Translations under genes and position numbers: made by a program
Shown here: one piece after another, positions 1 through 8,252 of the stretch
Layout: each line of letters begins with the position of its first letter
Position numbering within the stretch: the stretch's first letter is position 1
Assembly (NCBI GenBank): GCA_903930165.1
Contig: CAIYXO010000779.1
Location: 1-10,205, forward strand
Length of the DNA stretch: 10,205 bases
Source of the DNA: an uncultured Verrucomicrobiota bacterium
GTDB taxonomy: Bacteria > Verrucomicrobiota > Verrucomicrobiia > Limisphaerales > UBA9464
Direction of reading: 5' to 3'
The notes under the pieces: model-generated
Told to the model about the DNA's origin: nothing
Seen by the model: the letters and a program-made list of their open reading frames with translations, nothing else
Databases searched by the model: none

Positions 1-2
1 CC

Positions 3-662
3 AGTTTCCTCCACCGGGTCACGGGCGGCCGCGCCTACTACATGGGTGGAGGCGGACCGACGACGCTCGAGGCCCCGTTCCAGATTGGGTTCCTCTCCCG
101 CGCACTGATCAACTACCTGGAAGAACTCGGCGAACCCGACCCCTACGCCATGGCCATCGTTTCCGGGTTCGTGAACTGGAATCTCCGCTACGCGAACTAC
201 GGCTACTACCAGGATGCGATCACGGTGAACCCGGACACCGACGGTTCGGCCATGAGCCTCGTGGACCCGTCGCTCTGGCTCTATCTGAGGAACGGCGACA
301 CCACGCTGCGCGAGCATGCGTTGCGCTTCGTGGACGGCGGTTGGGGAACACCCCGCGAATTCGCCTCCCTCGGCCCCTATGTGGATCTCCGCCGTTGGTC
401 GGGCGACTTCAACGGCCGCCTCGCCAGCCTGGTGATCTCCCAGCCGGAAACCTCTGCCACGGTGCGGATAGCACTTCAGGAAGGAATGCCCGGACTCTTC
501 GTCCTCGGTCCCGCGGAGCGGGACTTGGTCCTCGAATCCAGCGGCGACCTGCGGAGTTGGGAGGAGTTCCGCCGCATTCTGGGCCGCGGTCCCACGGAAC
601 CGGTCCGCGTCGCCGTTCCGGCGACGGAACAAAACCGCTTCTGGCGCCTTCGAAATCCCTGA
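3..662 (+). CDS. Secreted protein, C-terminal part, with FWRL-ending domain (5' partial)
   Basis: The frame is open from the left edge, so only the last 219 residues are seen; an internal ATG at 42 is not taken as the start. I do not recognise the main domain. It is rich in Gly, Tyr and Trp and has helical stretches such as LSRALINYLEELG and LWLYLRNGDTTLREHALRFV. These resemble alpha/alpha-toroid carbohydrate-active enzymes, but that is only an impression. The last 70 or so residues are clearer: a small beta domain of the form 'LVLESSGDLRSWEEF ... NRFWRLRNP'. This matches the C-terminal domains of many secreted verrucomicrobial proteins (L..S.DL..W ... FYRL/FWRL). An exported protein is therefore likely. 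It converges with permease B across 95 bp and is not part of the minus-strand cluster. Confidence 0.8.
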   Translation, partial: SFLHRVTGGRAYYMGGGGPTTLEAPFQIGFLSRALINYLEELGEPDPYAMAIVSGFVNWNLRYANYGYYQDAITVNPDTDGSAMSLVDPSLWLYLRNGDTTLREHALRFVDGGWGTPREFASLGPYVDLRRWSGDFNGRLASLVISQPETSATVRIALQEGMPGLFVLGPAERDLVLESSGDLRSWEEFRRILGRGPTEPVRVAVPATEQNRFWRLRNP

Positions 663-669
663 GCCGCAC

Positions 670-750
670 CCGCCGCGGCTCCTCCATTGGAGGGCGGATT
701 CCGAAGCGTCCCCTCACTCCTTCATCGCTTCATCCCTTCAACCGCGGCGG
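670..750. terminator. Convergent intergenic region with inverted repeats, possible bidirectional terminator
   Basis: The 95-bp gap between two converging genes has a 9-bp perfect inverted repeat: CCGCCGCGG at 670-678 and CCGCGGCGG at 742-750. Between its arms is a small hairpin, CCTCC-ATT-GGAGG, at 681-693. There is no T-run after either stem, so a classic intrinsic terminator is not shown. Position between converging stops is the main support; GC-rich sequence makes short inverted repeats common by chance. Confidence 0.25.
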
Positions 751-757
751 CCCATCC

Positions 758-3166
758 CTACTCCGCCCGCAACGCCACCATCGGATCCACCTTCGCCGCA
801 CGCCGCGCGGGCCACCAGCAGGCGAACAGCGCCACCGCAGCGAGGAGCACCGTGACCCCGCCGAACGTCGGCGGATCCGTCGGCTGGATCCCGAACAGCA
901 ACCCCGACAACGCCCGGGCGACGGCCAGTCCCCCGGCCAAACCGATCAGGATTCCCGCCAGGGTCAATCCCATCCCTTGGCGCAGGACAAGGACGAGCAC
1001 GTCCTCGAGCCTCGCGCCCAGCGCCATTCGGATTCCGATCTCCTGGATGCGTCGGGACACCGAATAGGCCATGACGCCGTAGATTCCTGTCGCCGCAAGG
1101 ACCAACGCGAGGACGGAGAATCCCGCCAGCAACTGGGCATGCAGGCGTCGGTCGGCCAGGTTCTCGTCGAGCAGGCTGTCGAGCGACCGGACCGCATCGA
1201 TCGGGAGGTTGGAGTCCACGGCCGCCACCGCGGCGCGGAGCACCGGACCCATCGCCTCCGGATCCTGCCGGGTCCGGACCACCAGGGAGGCATAGCCCCA
1301 GCACCGCTGCGAGAAGGGCAGGAACACCTCGGGCTCCGGCGGCTGGGACGACCCTTCCGACCGGACGTCCCCGACGACACCCACGATCCGGAGCCAGGTG
1401 TTGGTGCCACCCTCGATGTTGATCCGTGTCGAGGGGATCGAACCCGGCGGAGTCCCCGGGAAGTGGCGCTTCACGAAGGCGGCATTGACCACGGCCACCG
1501 GAATCGAATTGGTGGTGTCGGCGGACCCGAATTCGCGCCCGCGGAGCAACGGGATCTCCAGCGTCGAGAAATAGCCCTGGGAGACCTGGCGGTAGTTGGC
1601 ATCGGTGGAGTCCGTGCCCGAAGAGCGGCCTCGGCCTTCGATCTCGAAGGTGACCTTGGAACGCATCCGTCCCTGGGGAAGCCCGAACACGGCTCCGGCC
1701 GCCTCCACGCCGGGTTGCGCCCGCAGGCGCTCCAGGACCTGCTGGAACACCGCCGCCTGGCGATCCCCGGTGGGGTAGGCGGAATCGGGAAGAAGGAGAT
1801 CGGCCGTCGCCACGCCCTCGGCGCGGAAGCCGGGATCCACCTCCTGGAGCTTGATGAAGCTGCGCAACAGAAGTCCGGCACCGGCCAGCAACACCATCGA
1901 GAGGGCGACCTCGGCGACCACCAGCGACGCGCGGTAGCGGTTGCGCCTCAGCCCCTCGGATCCGCCACGGCCGCCTTCCTTGAGCACCTCGTTGGCGTCG
2001 GAACCCGAGGCACGGATCGCAGGAACCAGCCCGAACAGCAGGCCGGTCCCGAGGCTCACGCCGAGGGCGAAGAACAGCACCGGAAGGCTGAGCCGGATCT
2101 CGTCGGCCCTCGGCAGCAGCTGGGGAGGCAAGGCCCGGAACACCGCCACGCCGGCGTAGGCCAGCAGGATGCCGAACGCGCCGCCGACGGACGAAAGCGT
2201 CACGCTCTCCAGCAGGAGCTGGCGCAGGATCGCCCCGCGCCCCGCCCCGAGGGAGGCACGGATGGCGAACTCCTTCCGACGCGACGAGGCCCGGGCGAGG
2301 AGCAGGTTGGCGACATTGGCGCAGGCGATCGCCAGCACGCATCCCACCGCTCCCAGCAGGACCAACAGGGGCGTCCGCTTCTCGCCGACCACCTCCTCGT
2401 GGAGCGACACGACACGGGCGTTGAAGTCCTTCACGTCCTCGAACTCGGCGGCGATCCGCCCTGCGATGCCTGCGACCTCGATCCCGGCCTGGGCCGCCTT
2501 GATCCCGGTCTTGAGCCGGGCCACCACGCCCCAGCCATGGTTGCCGCGCTGCGTGAGTTCGGACTCGAAGAAGGCCGCGGGCACCCAGACGTCCAGGCCG
2601 CGAGACGGATAGCGCATGCGCGACGGCATCACGCCAACGACCACGTGGACCTCGCCGTCGAGGGTCAGCGACCGGCCCAGCACCGACGCCTCGCCGCCGA
2701 AGTCCCGCCGCCACATCTCCTCGCTGATGAGGGCGACCTGGTGACGTCCCCGCGCCTCCTCTTCCGCGGTGAAGGAGCGGCCGAGAATCGGTGGCACGCC
2801 GAGGACGGCGAAGAACCCGCTCGTCACCCGTGCCCCCTTGAGGCGCCTCGCCTCGCCCGCACCGGTGAGGTTGATGTCCAGCCACCGGTGGGCGGCCATC
2901 TCCGAGAAGGAGGCCGCCTGCCGGCGCCAGTCGAGGTAGTTGGCGACCGAGACCGGGACCCGCTCCACGCCGCGCACCGGGATCGTCTCGTGGATGCGGA
3001 CCAGGCGGTCCGGCTCCGGATAGGGAAGCGGCTGGAGAAGCACGGCGTGGACCACGCTGAAGATGGCCGTGGTCGCGCCGATGCCCAAGGCGAGGGTGAG
3101 CACGGCCACTGCGGTGAAGCCGGGGTTCTTCAGCAGCTGGCGCAGGGCGAAGCGGAGGTCGTTCAT
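758..3166 (-). CDS. ADOP-type ABC transporter permease (MacB/FtsX family), copy B
   Basis: This 802-residue permease of the ADOP type has the usual length of about 800. It starts MNDLRFALRQLLKNPGF, the family's typical N-terminus, which is why the ATG at 3166 was chosen over an upstream in-frame start with non-membrane sequence. Visible order: TM1 about 17-38; MacB-like periplasmic domain about 40-265; FtsX unit 1 with TMs about 267-290, 322-345 and 361-383; TM about 413-433 opening the second half; second periplasmic domain about 435-675; FtsX unit 2 with TMs about 678-702, 728-755 and 771-785. It ends in the conserved ARRAAKVDPMVALRAE. Each half carries the 'EFAIRASLGA' or 'EIGIRMALGA' coupling motif expected to touch an ATPase. 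Such permeases generally move substrates on the periplasmic side or relay force. The ATG overlaps the lipoprotein stop (ATGA), so translation is probably coupled. The substrate is unknown. It is paralogous to copy A. Confidence 0.95.
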   Translation of the reverse strand: MNDLRFALRQLLKNPGFTAVAVLTLALGIGATTAIFSVVHAVLLQPLPYPEPDRLVRIHETIPVRGVERVPVSVANYLDWRRQAASFSEMAAHRWLDINLTGAGEARRLKGARVTSGFFAVLGVPPILGRSFTAEEEARGRHQVALISEEMWRRDFGGEASVLGRSLTLDGEVHVVVGVMPSRMRYPSRGLDVWVPAAFFESELTQRGNHGWGVVARLKTGIKAAQAGIEVAGIAGRIAAEFEDVKDFNARVVSLHEEVVGEKRTPLLVLLGAVGCVLAIACANVANLLLARASSRRKEFAIRASLGAGRGAILRQLLLESVTLSSVGGAFGILLAYAGVAVFRALPPQLLPRADEIRLSLPVLFFALGVSLGTGLLFGLVPAIRASGSDANEVLKEGGRGGSEGLRRNRYRASLVVAEVALSMVLLAGAGLLLRSFIKLQEVDPGFRAEGVATADLLLPDSAYPTGDRQAAVFQQVLERLRAQPGVEAAGAVFGLPQGRMRSKVTFEIEGRGRSSGTDSTDANYRQVSQGYFSTLEIPLLRGREFGSADTTNSIPVAVVNAAFVKRHFPGTPPGSIPSTRINIEGGTNTWLRIVGVVGDVRSEGSSQPPEPEVFLPFSQRCWGYASLVVRTRQDPEAMGPVLRAAVAAVDSNLPIDAVRSLDSLLDENLADRRLHAQLLAGFSVLALVLAATGIYGVMAYSVSRRIQEIGIRMALGARLEDVLVLVLRQGMGLTLAGILIGLAGGLAVARALSGLLFGIQPTDPPTFGGVTVLLAAVALFACWWPARRAAKVDPMVALRAE

Positions 3167-3495
3167 CGGACGCTGTGGCTGATGGTCACGTTGCCGGCCT
3201 TGATCCGGACCCGGGCACGGGCCATTTCGAGACGGACCGGGGCCCCCTCCGGGATGGACGTCCACCGGCCGCCGTTCACGTTCAGCCGCCCCTGCTCGAT
3301 CGTGACGTTCCCAAAGGGTCCGGAAATCACCGCCTGCCCCGCCTCCGTCACCAGCGAATGCGGTCCCTGGATCCGCGCGGAGATCGCATGTCCGGCCGCC
3401 TCGGTGACGAGGTCGGGTGGCTGGTCGCAGCCGCTCAACGTGGAGAGGAGAGCCACCAGCGTGAGCGGGAGCAGCGCAGGCTTCGTGTTCTTCAT
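3163..3495 (-). CDS. Small putative lipoprotein with internal repeats, between the two permeases
   Basis: A 110-residue protein I cannot assign to a family. It starts MKNTKPALLPLTLVALLSTLSGC, a lipoprotein signal with lipobox L20-S21-G22 and acyl-accepting Cys23. An in-frame ATG 36 nt upstream would only add charged and proline-rich residues before the signal, so the inner ATG is preferred. Residue +2 is Asp24, the inner-membrane retention signal in E. coli; whether this holds here is unknown. The mature part has repeat-like segments, LVTEAAGHAIS (29-39) and LVTEAGQAVIS (49-58), then GNVTIEQGRLNVNGG (62-76) and GNVTISHS (101-108), suggesting an all-beta fold. Its TGA overlaps the permease B ATG. 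The likely role, by position only, is a periplasmic accessory of the permeases. A full upstream gene ends 61 bp away. Confidence 0.75.
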   Translation of the reverse strand: MKNTKPALLPLTLVALLSTLSGCDQPPDLVTEAAGHAISARIQGPHSLVTEAGQAVISGPFGNVTIEQGRLNVNGGRWTSIPEGAPVRLEMARARVRIKAGNVTISHSVR

Positions 3496-3556
3496 CGGAG
3501 GAAACGGACGGAGGTGTTTGGTCCAAGGCATGGAGGCATGAAGGGTTCCCGCGGCT

Positions 3557-5944
3557 TCATTCGCTTCGCAGCGCCACCAGGGGATCCACTCGGCTGGCCC
3601 GGCGGGCGGGAATCCAGCACGCGATCAGGGCGACCCCGAGCAGGAGGGCGCCTGCGAAGACGAGCACGACCGGGGTGTTGGGATTCAGGCCCGGGGTGAT
3701 CGACGCGAGGATGCGGGCCATGCCGAGCGCACCCAAGCTACCGAAAATCAGTCCGCCGGCGCTTAGGCGCAGCCCCCGGCCGAGCACCAGCCAGAGCACG
3801 TCGCGGATCTGAGCGCCGAGTGCCATGCGGACGCCGATCTCGCGGGTGCGTTGGCCGACGAAGCCCGCGACCACGCCGTAGGTTCCGAGCGCGGCCAGCA
3901 GCAGACCGAGCCCGGCGAACGCCGAAAGCAGCCCCCCCCCGACCGCGGCCTGGTCGAAGAAGCCGTCGACGGCGGCCCGGACCGAGCCGGCCTCGCTCAA
4001 GGGCAGGTCCCGGTCCAGCTCCGTCACCACCTTCCTCAGAACCTCGGCCGTCACCGGCCCGCGCACCGCCACGACGAGGCCCGACGACGGATCCTGGGCC
4101 AAAGGGCGGTAGCACTGGAAACGGCTGGTCGGTTCCCCGGGATCGGTCGCCGACCGGACGTCCGCCACGACGCCGACGATCTCCTGCCATGCGCCGGGTT
4201 GGCCGATCCTCCGTCCCACGGCCGATCCCTCGGGCCAACAGGCATGGGCGAACGCCTCGTTGATCACGACGACGGCGGGCCGGTCGGAGGTGTCCGAGGA
4301 GGCGAACTCGCGGCCTTCCTTCAACCGGATCCCGAGGGTCGCGAAGTAGCCCGGCGAGACCGTCGACAGGGCGCTGAGCGTGCTGGAAACCTGGGTGGAG
4401 GAGGACTCGACTTCCAGGCCGACATGGCTCCGCGCGCCGGAGATCGGCAGGGAATTGGCCACGGCGGCCCGTTCCACCCCGGGCAATGCGGCCAGCCTCT
4501 GCTGGAGTCGTTCGGCGAAGGCGCGTCGGGAGACGGAGTCGGGATAGCCCGCCTCCGGCAGGTTCAGCCGACCGGACTGCAGGCCGTCCACGCGCCAGCC
4601 CGGTTCGGAGCCGCTGAAGCGGTCCAGCCCGTCGATCACCAGCCCGGCGCCCACCAGCAGCATCAGCGCGAGTCCGACCTGGCCGACGACCAGGCCGTTC
4701 CTCAACCAGGACCTGCCGGAGCCGGAGGCGCTGTCGCGGGCCCCCTGCTTCAGCACGGAATTCAGGTCGGCGCGCGAGGAGAGCCAGGCCGGCAGCAGGC
4801 CGAAGGCGAGGCCCGACACCGTCGCGGCGGCGAAGGCGAATCCCAGCACCGGCAGGTTCAGCTCGAGTCGGATCAGCGGCCGGCCGTCCTCGGTCAGACG
4901 GAGGAGCAGCCACCGGTTCGTCCAGTACGCGAACAGGAGGCCCAGGAGGCCGCCGAACACCGCGAGAAGCAGGCTTTCCGTCAGCAACTGGCGGACGAGG
5001 CGGCCGCGTGGTGCGCCCAACGCCCCCCGGATGGCGAGTTCACGCGACCGCAGCGCCGTCCGGGCGAACTGCAGGTTGGCCAGGTTGGCGCAGGCGATCA
5101 GCAACACGAAGCCGGCGAGCCCCAGGATCATCCAGAGCATCGTCCGGCCGCGTGGGTCCATGCGGGACTTGGCCAGCTCCTCCGCACGCAGGCCGAGGTC
5201 CGAGTTGGTCTCGGGATAGGCCTCCCGGAGACGGGCGGCGAGTGCGCCGAGACCCGCGTTCGCCTGGCCGAGGGTGACGCCGGGCTTCAGTCGGGCGAAG
5301 ACGTCGAGGTACTGGTTTCCGCGCACCTCGACCTCGGCGTCGCTGAACGCGAGCGGACGGAGGATGTCGGCGGAACTCCAGCCCTGGCGGTCGGAAAACT
5401 CGGGCGGCATCACGCCCACGACGGTGACCGGCTCCCCGTCGAGCCGAAGAGTGCGGCCCACCATCGCGGGATCCGCGTTGAAACGCCGCAGCCAGAAGGC
5501 GTGGTTCAGGAGCACCACGTCGTTGCGTCCGGGCTGGTTCTCCTCCGGCAGGAAGGCCCTTCCGAGCCGCGGCGCGACGCCGAGCATCGGAAGGAGATCT
5601 CCGGTGACCAGTTCCATGCGCAGCCGTTCGGCCGGCTGGCCCGCCTCGGAGAGGTTGGCCGACCGCGACGTGGTGGCGGCCATGTGGGTGAAGAGCGAGT
5701 TCTGGCCGCGCTGGTCGAGGAAGTTGGCCGGCGAATGCGGCCAGCGACGCGAGTGCGGCGAAACGCGGAAGATACGCACCAACCGGTCCGCCTCCGGATA
5801 CGGCTGGTCCGGCATGAGCATCGAGTGGAGCCCGCTGAACATCGACGTGTTCACACCGATGCCGAGGGCGAGGGTGAGCACGGCCACGACGGTGAATCCG
5901 GGGCTCTTCAGCAGCTGGCGCAGGGCGAAGCGGAGGTCGTTCAT
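3557..5944 (-). CDS. ADOP-type ABC transporter permease (MacB/FtsX family), copy A
   Basis: A 795-residue paralogue of permease B with the same plan. TM1 is at about 18-38 after MNDLRFALRQLLKSPGF. A MacB-like periplasmic domain follows (about 40-268), then FtsX unit 1 (TMs about 270-292, 323-345 and 363-385), a TM at about 416-436, a second periplasmic domain (about 438-668), and FtsX unit 2 (TMs about 671-695, 723-747 and 758-778) ending RRASRVDPLVALRSE. Coupling motifs are 'ELAIRGALGA' and 'EIGVRMALGA'. The start follows the hydrolase stop by 4 nt, so the two genes are almost certainly co-transcribed. The segment after the second-last TM, ITPGLNPNTP, departs from the LLFGIQPTDP seen in copy B. 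With eight helices one chain may equal a MacB dimer. Which ATPase it uses is not shown by the sequence. Confidence 0.95.
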   Translation of the reverse strand: MNDLRFALRQLLKSPGFTVVAVLTLALGIGVNTSMFSGLHSMLMPDQPYPEADRLVRIFRVSPHSRRWPHSPANFLDQRGQNSLFTHMAATTSRSANLSEAGQPAERLRMELVTGDLLPMLGVAPRLGRAFLPEENQPGRNDVVLLNHAFWLRRFNADPAMVGRTLRLDGEPVTVVGVMPPEFSDRQGWSSADILRPLAFSDAEVEVRGNQYLDVFARLKPGVTLGQANAGLGALAARLREAYPETNSDLGLRAEELAKSRMDPRGRTMLWMILGLAGFVLLIACANLANLQFARTALRSRELAIRGALGAPRGRLVRQLLTESLLLAVFGGLLGLLFAYWTNRWLLLRLTEDGRPLIRLELNLPVLGFAFAAATVSGLAFGLLPAWLSSRADLNSVLKQGARDSASGSGRSWLRNGLVVGQVGLALMLLVGAGLVIDGLDRFSGSEPGWRVDGLQSGRLNLPEAGYPDSVSRRAFAERLQQRLAALPGVERAAVANSLPISGARSHVGLEVESSSTQVSSTLSALSTVSPGYFATLGIRLKEGREFASSDTSDRPAVVVINEAFAHACWPEGSAVGRRIGQPGAWQEIVGVVADVRSATDPGEPTSRFQCYRPLAQDPSSGLVVAVRGPVTAEVLRKVVTELDRDLPLSEAGSVRAAVDGFFDQAAVGGGLLSAFAGLGLLLAALGTYGVVAGFVGQRTREIGVRMALGAQIRDVLWLVLGRGLRLSAGGLIFGSLGALGMARILASITPGLNPNTPVVLVFAGALLLGVALIACWIPARRASRVDPLVALRSE

Positions 5945-5948
5945 GGCT

Positions 5949-6824
5949 TCAAGGACTGGGATTCTTTGGGGTCGCCTCCAGTTGATGGAGGACGTTTCGC
6001 ACACCCGAGACGACCAGTTCCGGATCCTCTCCCGGGAGGTTGTGGCCGCCGTGCTTGGATTGGAGAAGGGTGCTTCGGGTGGAGAGCCGTCTGTGTCCGT
6101 TCTGGATCTCGGTCCAGACGGCCTCGATCAGCTTCAGATTCTCGTCCGGCAGGCTTGGGTCGATCTTGAAGCCGGCGCTGTGCGTGAGGATCACGAGCGG
6201 CTTGTCGCCAAGAGAGCGGGCCCCCTTGATCTGTGAGGATGTGGCCTTCGGGTCGATCCTCTCCGGGTTCGAGTCGGGCTTGGTGCGGGAGGCGAGGAAA
6301 CCGCGGACCTTCTGGAGCGATTCGGATTCGTCGGCCTTGGCCGGCCCGAAGGACGCGAGCCAGAGCTGCTCCTGGTCCGGATCCGAGGCGTCGACGAGGA
6401 CCATGCCGGCGACCTTCTCGGGAAAGCGGCTGGCGAACATGCGGATGTGCAGGCCGCCGTAGGAGTGGCCCACAAGCAGGTAGGGTCCGGGAATCGCGGC
6501 CTTGGACAGGAGCGCGTCCAGGTCGGCGGCGATGTCCACGCTGGTGCGCGGAAACCTGGTGGCCGGATCGCTTTTGCCCAGGCCCGCCCGGTCGTACAGC
6601 ACCACACGGTTCGACTTGGATAGCGCGTCGACCACGCGGGTCCAGGTTCCGCTCAGGGTCGGCGGCTCGCCCATTCCGGCCTCGATGACCACGGTCGGCG
6701 ATCCGCTTCCGCGGACGAGCATTCGCAGCTTCCGGCCACCGACATCGACGGATTCCGCCGAGTCGACCGCAAGGAGAGGAGCGGCCGGGCCGAGGACTGC
6801 AATCAACAGGGGAAGGAATTTCAT
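5949..6824 (-). CDS. Secreted alpha/beta-hydrolase fold protein
   Basis: A 291-residue protein starting MKFLPLLIAVLGPAAPLLA, a signal peptide with likely cleavage after the ALLA-type stretch near residue 19-20. An ATG 30 nt upstream would add ten polar residues, so the inner start is preferred. The alpha/beta-hydrolase core is clear: VVIEAGMG (about 45-52, oxyanion-side strand), LYDRAGLGKSD (about 76-86), nucleophile elbow GHSYGG with Ser121, MVLVDASDPDQ with Asp145 as candidate acid, and SKHGGHNLP with His261 (or His258) as the base. No lipase lid or known specificity motif is recognised, so esterase, peptidase or other hydrolase remain possible. It should act outside the cytoplasm. It is followed after 4 nt by permease A, and starts 36 nt after the propeller gene, which fits an operon. 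Confidence 0.92.
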   Translation of the reverse strand: MKFLPLLIAVLGPAAPLLAVDSAESVDVGGRKLRMLVRGSGSPTVVIEAGMGEPPTLSGTWTRVVDALSKSNRVVLYDRAGLGKSDPATRFPRTSVDIAADLDALLSKAAIPGPYLLVGHSYGGLHIRMFASRFPEKVAGMVLVDASDPDQEQLWLASFGPAKADESESLQKVRGFLASRTKPDSNPERIDPKATSSQIKGARSLGDKPLVILTHSAGFKIDPSLPDENLKLIEAVWTEIQNGHRRLSTRSTLLQSKHGGHNLPGEDPELVVSGVRNVLHQLEATPKNPSP

Positions 6825-6860
6825 CGCGGGATTGGAGGGATCATTTCGAGCCATCGGAGA

Positions 6861-8162
6861 TCATCGGGAGGTGGCGGACACTCTCGCGGCGACGCGACGT
6901 CCAGCCCCCAACTCGTAGGCCACCAGGCGTCCCTGGGCGTTGCGGATGAAGAGGCGTCCGTCCGCGAGGACCGGAGCCGACCAGCATTTCCCTCCAAGCG
7001 CCTGGAAGGAGGCGAGCACCTCCGCCTTCTTGGAGGAGGCGCGCAGGACGGCGACCTCCCCCTTGTCGGTCATCGTGATCAACCGGTCCCCGGCCGCGAG
7101 CAGCGAGCCCCAACCGTATCCCTTGCGGGACCACAGGACGCGTCCGGTGTCGGGCTCAAGGCAGGTGAGGGAGCCCTTCTGGCCGTTGGGTCCGAAGATC
7201 CCGTAGAGGAATCCGCCGACCAGCACCGGCGTGCCGGTCACCGCTCCGAGGGAACCGCTGCTCCAGCCCTTCTCGGGTTCGCCTTGCGAAGGCAGGCGGA
7301 GGAAGAACCCGCCCGCCTCCAGCGAGGTGAAGAGGACACCCGTCGGCGTCCGCACGGGATCGCCCGCCTTGAAGCTCACATGGAAGGGACGCTGCCAGCG
7401 GATGCCGCCGCTGACCGGGTCCACCAAGGCAAGCCGCTCGCTACCGGCCACGAAGAGCACTTCCCGGCCGCCCGCGGTTCCAGGAACCGGCGAGGTGTAG
7501 GTGTTCTCCTCGTCGCCGGACTTCCAAAGCAGGGAACCGTCCGCGGGATCCAAGGCGATCCCCGCGGTGCCGTAGTTCAGGATCAGGCGTCCACCGGAGA
7601 GGAGCGGCGAGCCGTTGAGGCCCCAGTTGCGGATCTTGATGCCGGTCGTCTCCGGCAGGTTCCGTTCCCATCGAACCCCGCCGGTGGCGGCGGCGAGGCA
7701 CTGGACCCTCCCGCTGCGGGCGGCCACGAAGAGCCGGCCGTCGGCGAGCAACGGCGTGGAGCAAGGCCCTCCCTCGAACTGCCAGTCCATCAGTTCCTCC
7801 TTCGCCGCGGAACGCCAGCGCACGGATCCGTCGCCGGCATCGAGACAGGTCACCACATTGGATCCCCCCTGGTGTCCGTAGGCGAACACCGCGCCCGCGG
7901 CGGAGACGACCGTGGCGAGTCCCTTGCCGATCTGCGCGGACCACGCGAGTGCCGGTTCGCCTCCCGGCCAGGTGTGAGACCAGTCGGACTCGGTCGAGAT
8001 TCCGTCCCGCCTGGCTCCGCGCCATTGCGGCCAGTCCGCCGCTTGGAGGAGATCGCAGGCCACGGCACCGGCCAGAAGTCCGAGACAGACCCAGCGGGAG
8101 AGGGGGCGAGACTGCCGGAAGGCGAAACCGGAAGACTTCGGTTGGGAGGAACTGCGGTTCAT
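6861..8162 (-). CDS. Secreted PQQ-like beta-propeller repeat protein
   Basis: A 433-residue exported protein. The N-terminus has a basic region then a hydrophobic core (about 24-36) and a probable signal peptidase I site at LLQA-ADW (41/42). Cys36 sits in a poor lipobox (AVAC), so a lipoprotein is less likely. Right after cleavage comes DWPQWRG..RDGIS, typical of PQQ_2-domain proteins of Planctomycetes and Verrucomicrobia. Blade repeats carry the Trp-docking pattern at W116 (GSVRW), W165 (GGVRW), W213 (LLW), W256 (GGIRW) and W344 (RVLW). No catalytic residues of quinoprotein dehydrogenases are seen, and the protein is shorter than those, so a binding or scaffold role is more likely, as for BamB-like propellers. 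The ATG at 8162 is abutted by a strong hairpin. An upstream in-frame ATG would bury the signal peptide about 80 residues in, so it was rejected. Confidence 0.92.
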   Translation of the reverse strand: MNRSSSQPKSSGFAFRQSRPLSRWVCLGLLAGAVACDLLQAADWPQWRGARRDGISTESDWSHTWPGGEPALAWSAQIGKGLATVVSAAGAVFAYGHQGGSNVVTCLDAGDGSVRWRSAAKEELMDWQFEGGPCSTPLLADGRLFVAARSGRVQCLAAATGGVRWERNLPETTGIKIRNWGLNGSPLLSGGRLILNYGTAGIALDPADGSLLWKSGDEENTYTSPVPGTAGGREVLFVAGSERLALVDPVSGGIRWQRPFHVSFKAGDPVRTPTGVLFTSLEAGGFFLRLPSQGEPEKGWSSGSLGAVTGTPVLVGGFLYGIFGPNGQKGSLTCLEPDTGRVLWSRKGYGWGSLLAAGDRLITMTDKGEVAVLRASSKKAEVLASFQALGGKCWSAPVLADGRLFIRNAQGRLVAYELGAGRRVAARVSATSR

Positions 8163-8191
8163 CTGGCGGCCCGATGCAGGGCCTGTGCCAG
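8163..8191 (-). promoter_or_regulatory. GC-rich stem-loop touching the propeller start codon
   Basis: In the mRNA sense CTGGC pairs with GCCAG (8187-8191 with 8163-8167) and GGCCC with GGGCC (8179-8183 with 8168-8172). This gives ten G-C-rich pairs with a 3-nt bulge and a 6-nt loop. The stem ends one base before the ATG (8162-8160), covering the region where a ribosome would bind. It could limit translation, or be opened by translation or a factor. No function is established. Confidence 0.4.
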
Positions 8192-8252
8192 CGGACTCCG
8201 GGCCGTTTTCCGGGCTTTCGTGAAGGACGGGCGGGATGGGGTGACCGGAGAC

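Noticed and set aside
738..2885. Long minus-strand frame overlapping permease B in another frame
   Set aside because: Arg/Gly-rich shadow; the permease frame carries all family motifs without interruption.
341..3541. Very long plus-strand open frame opposite permease B
   Set aside because: Its peptide is rich in Arg, Gly, Pro and His with no domain, as expected antisense to a GC-rich gene. The minus strand encodes a recognisable permease throughout.
3851..6169. Long plus-strand open frame opposite permease A
   Set aside because: Low-complexity R/G/Q/H-rich peptide with no domain; a shadow of the permease gene.
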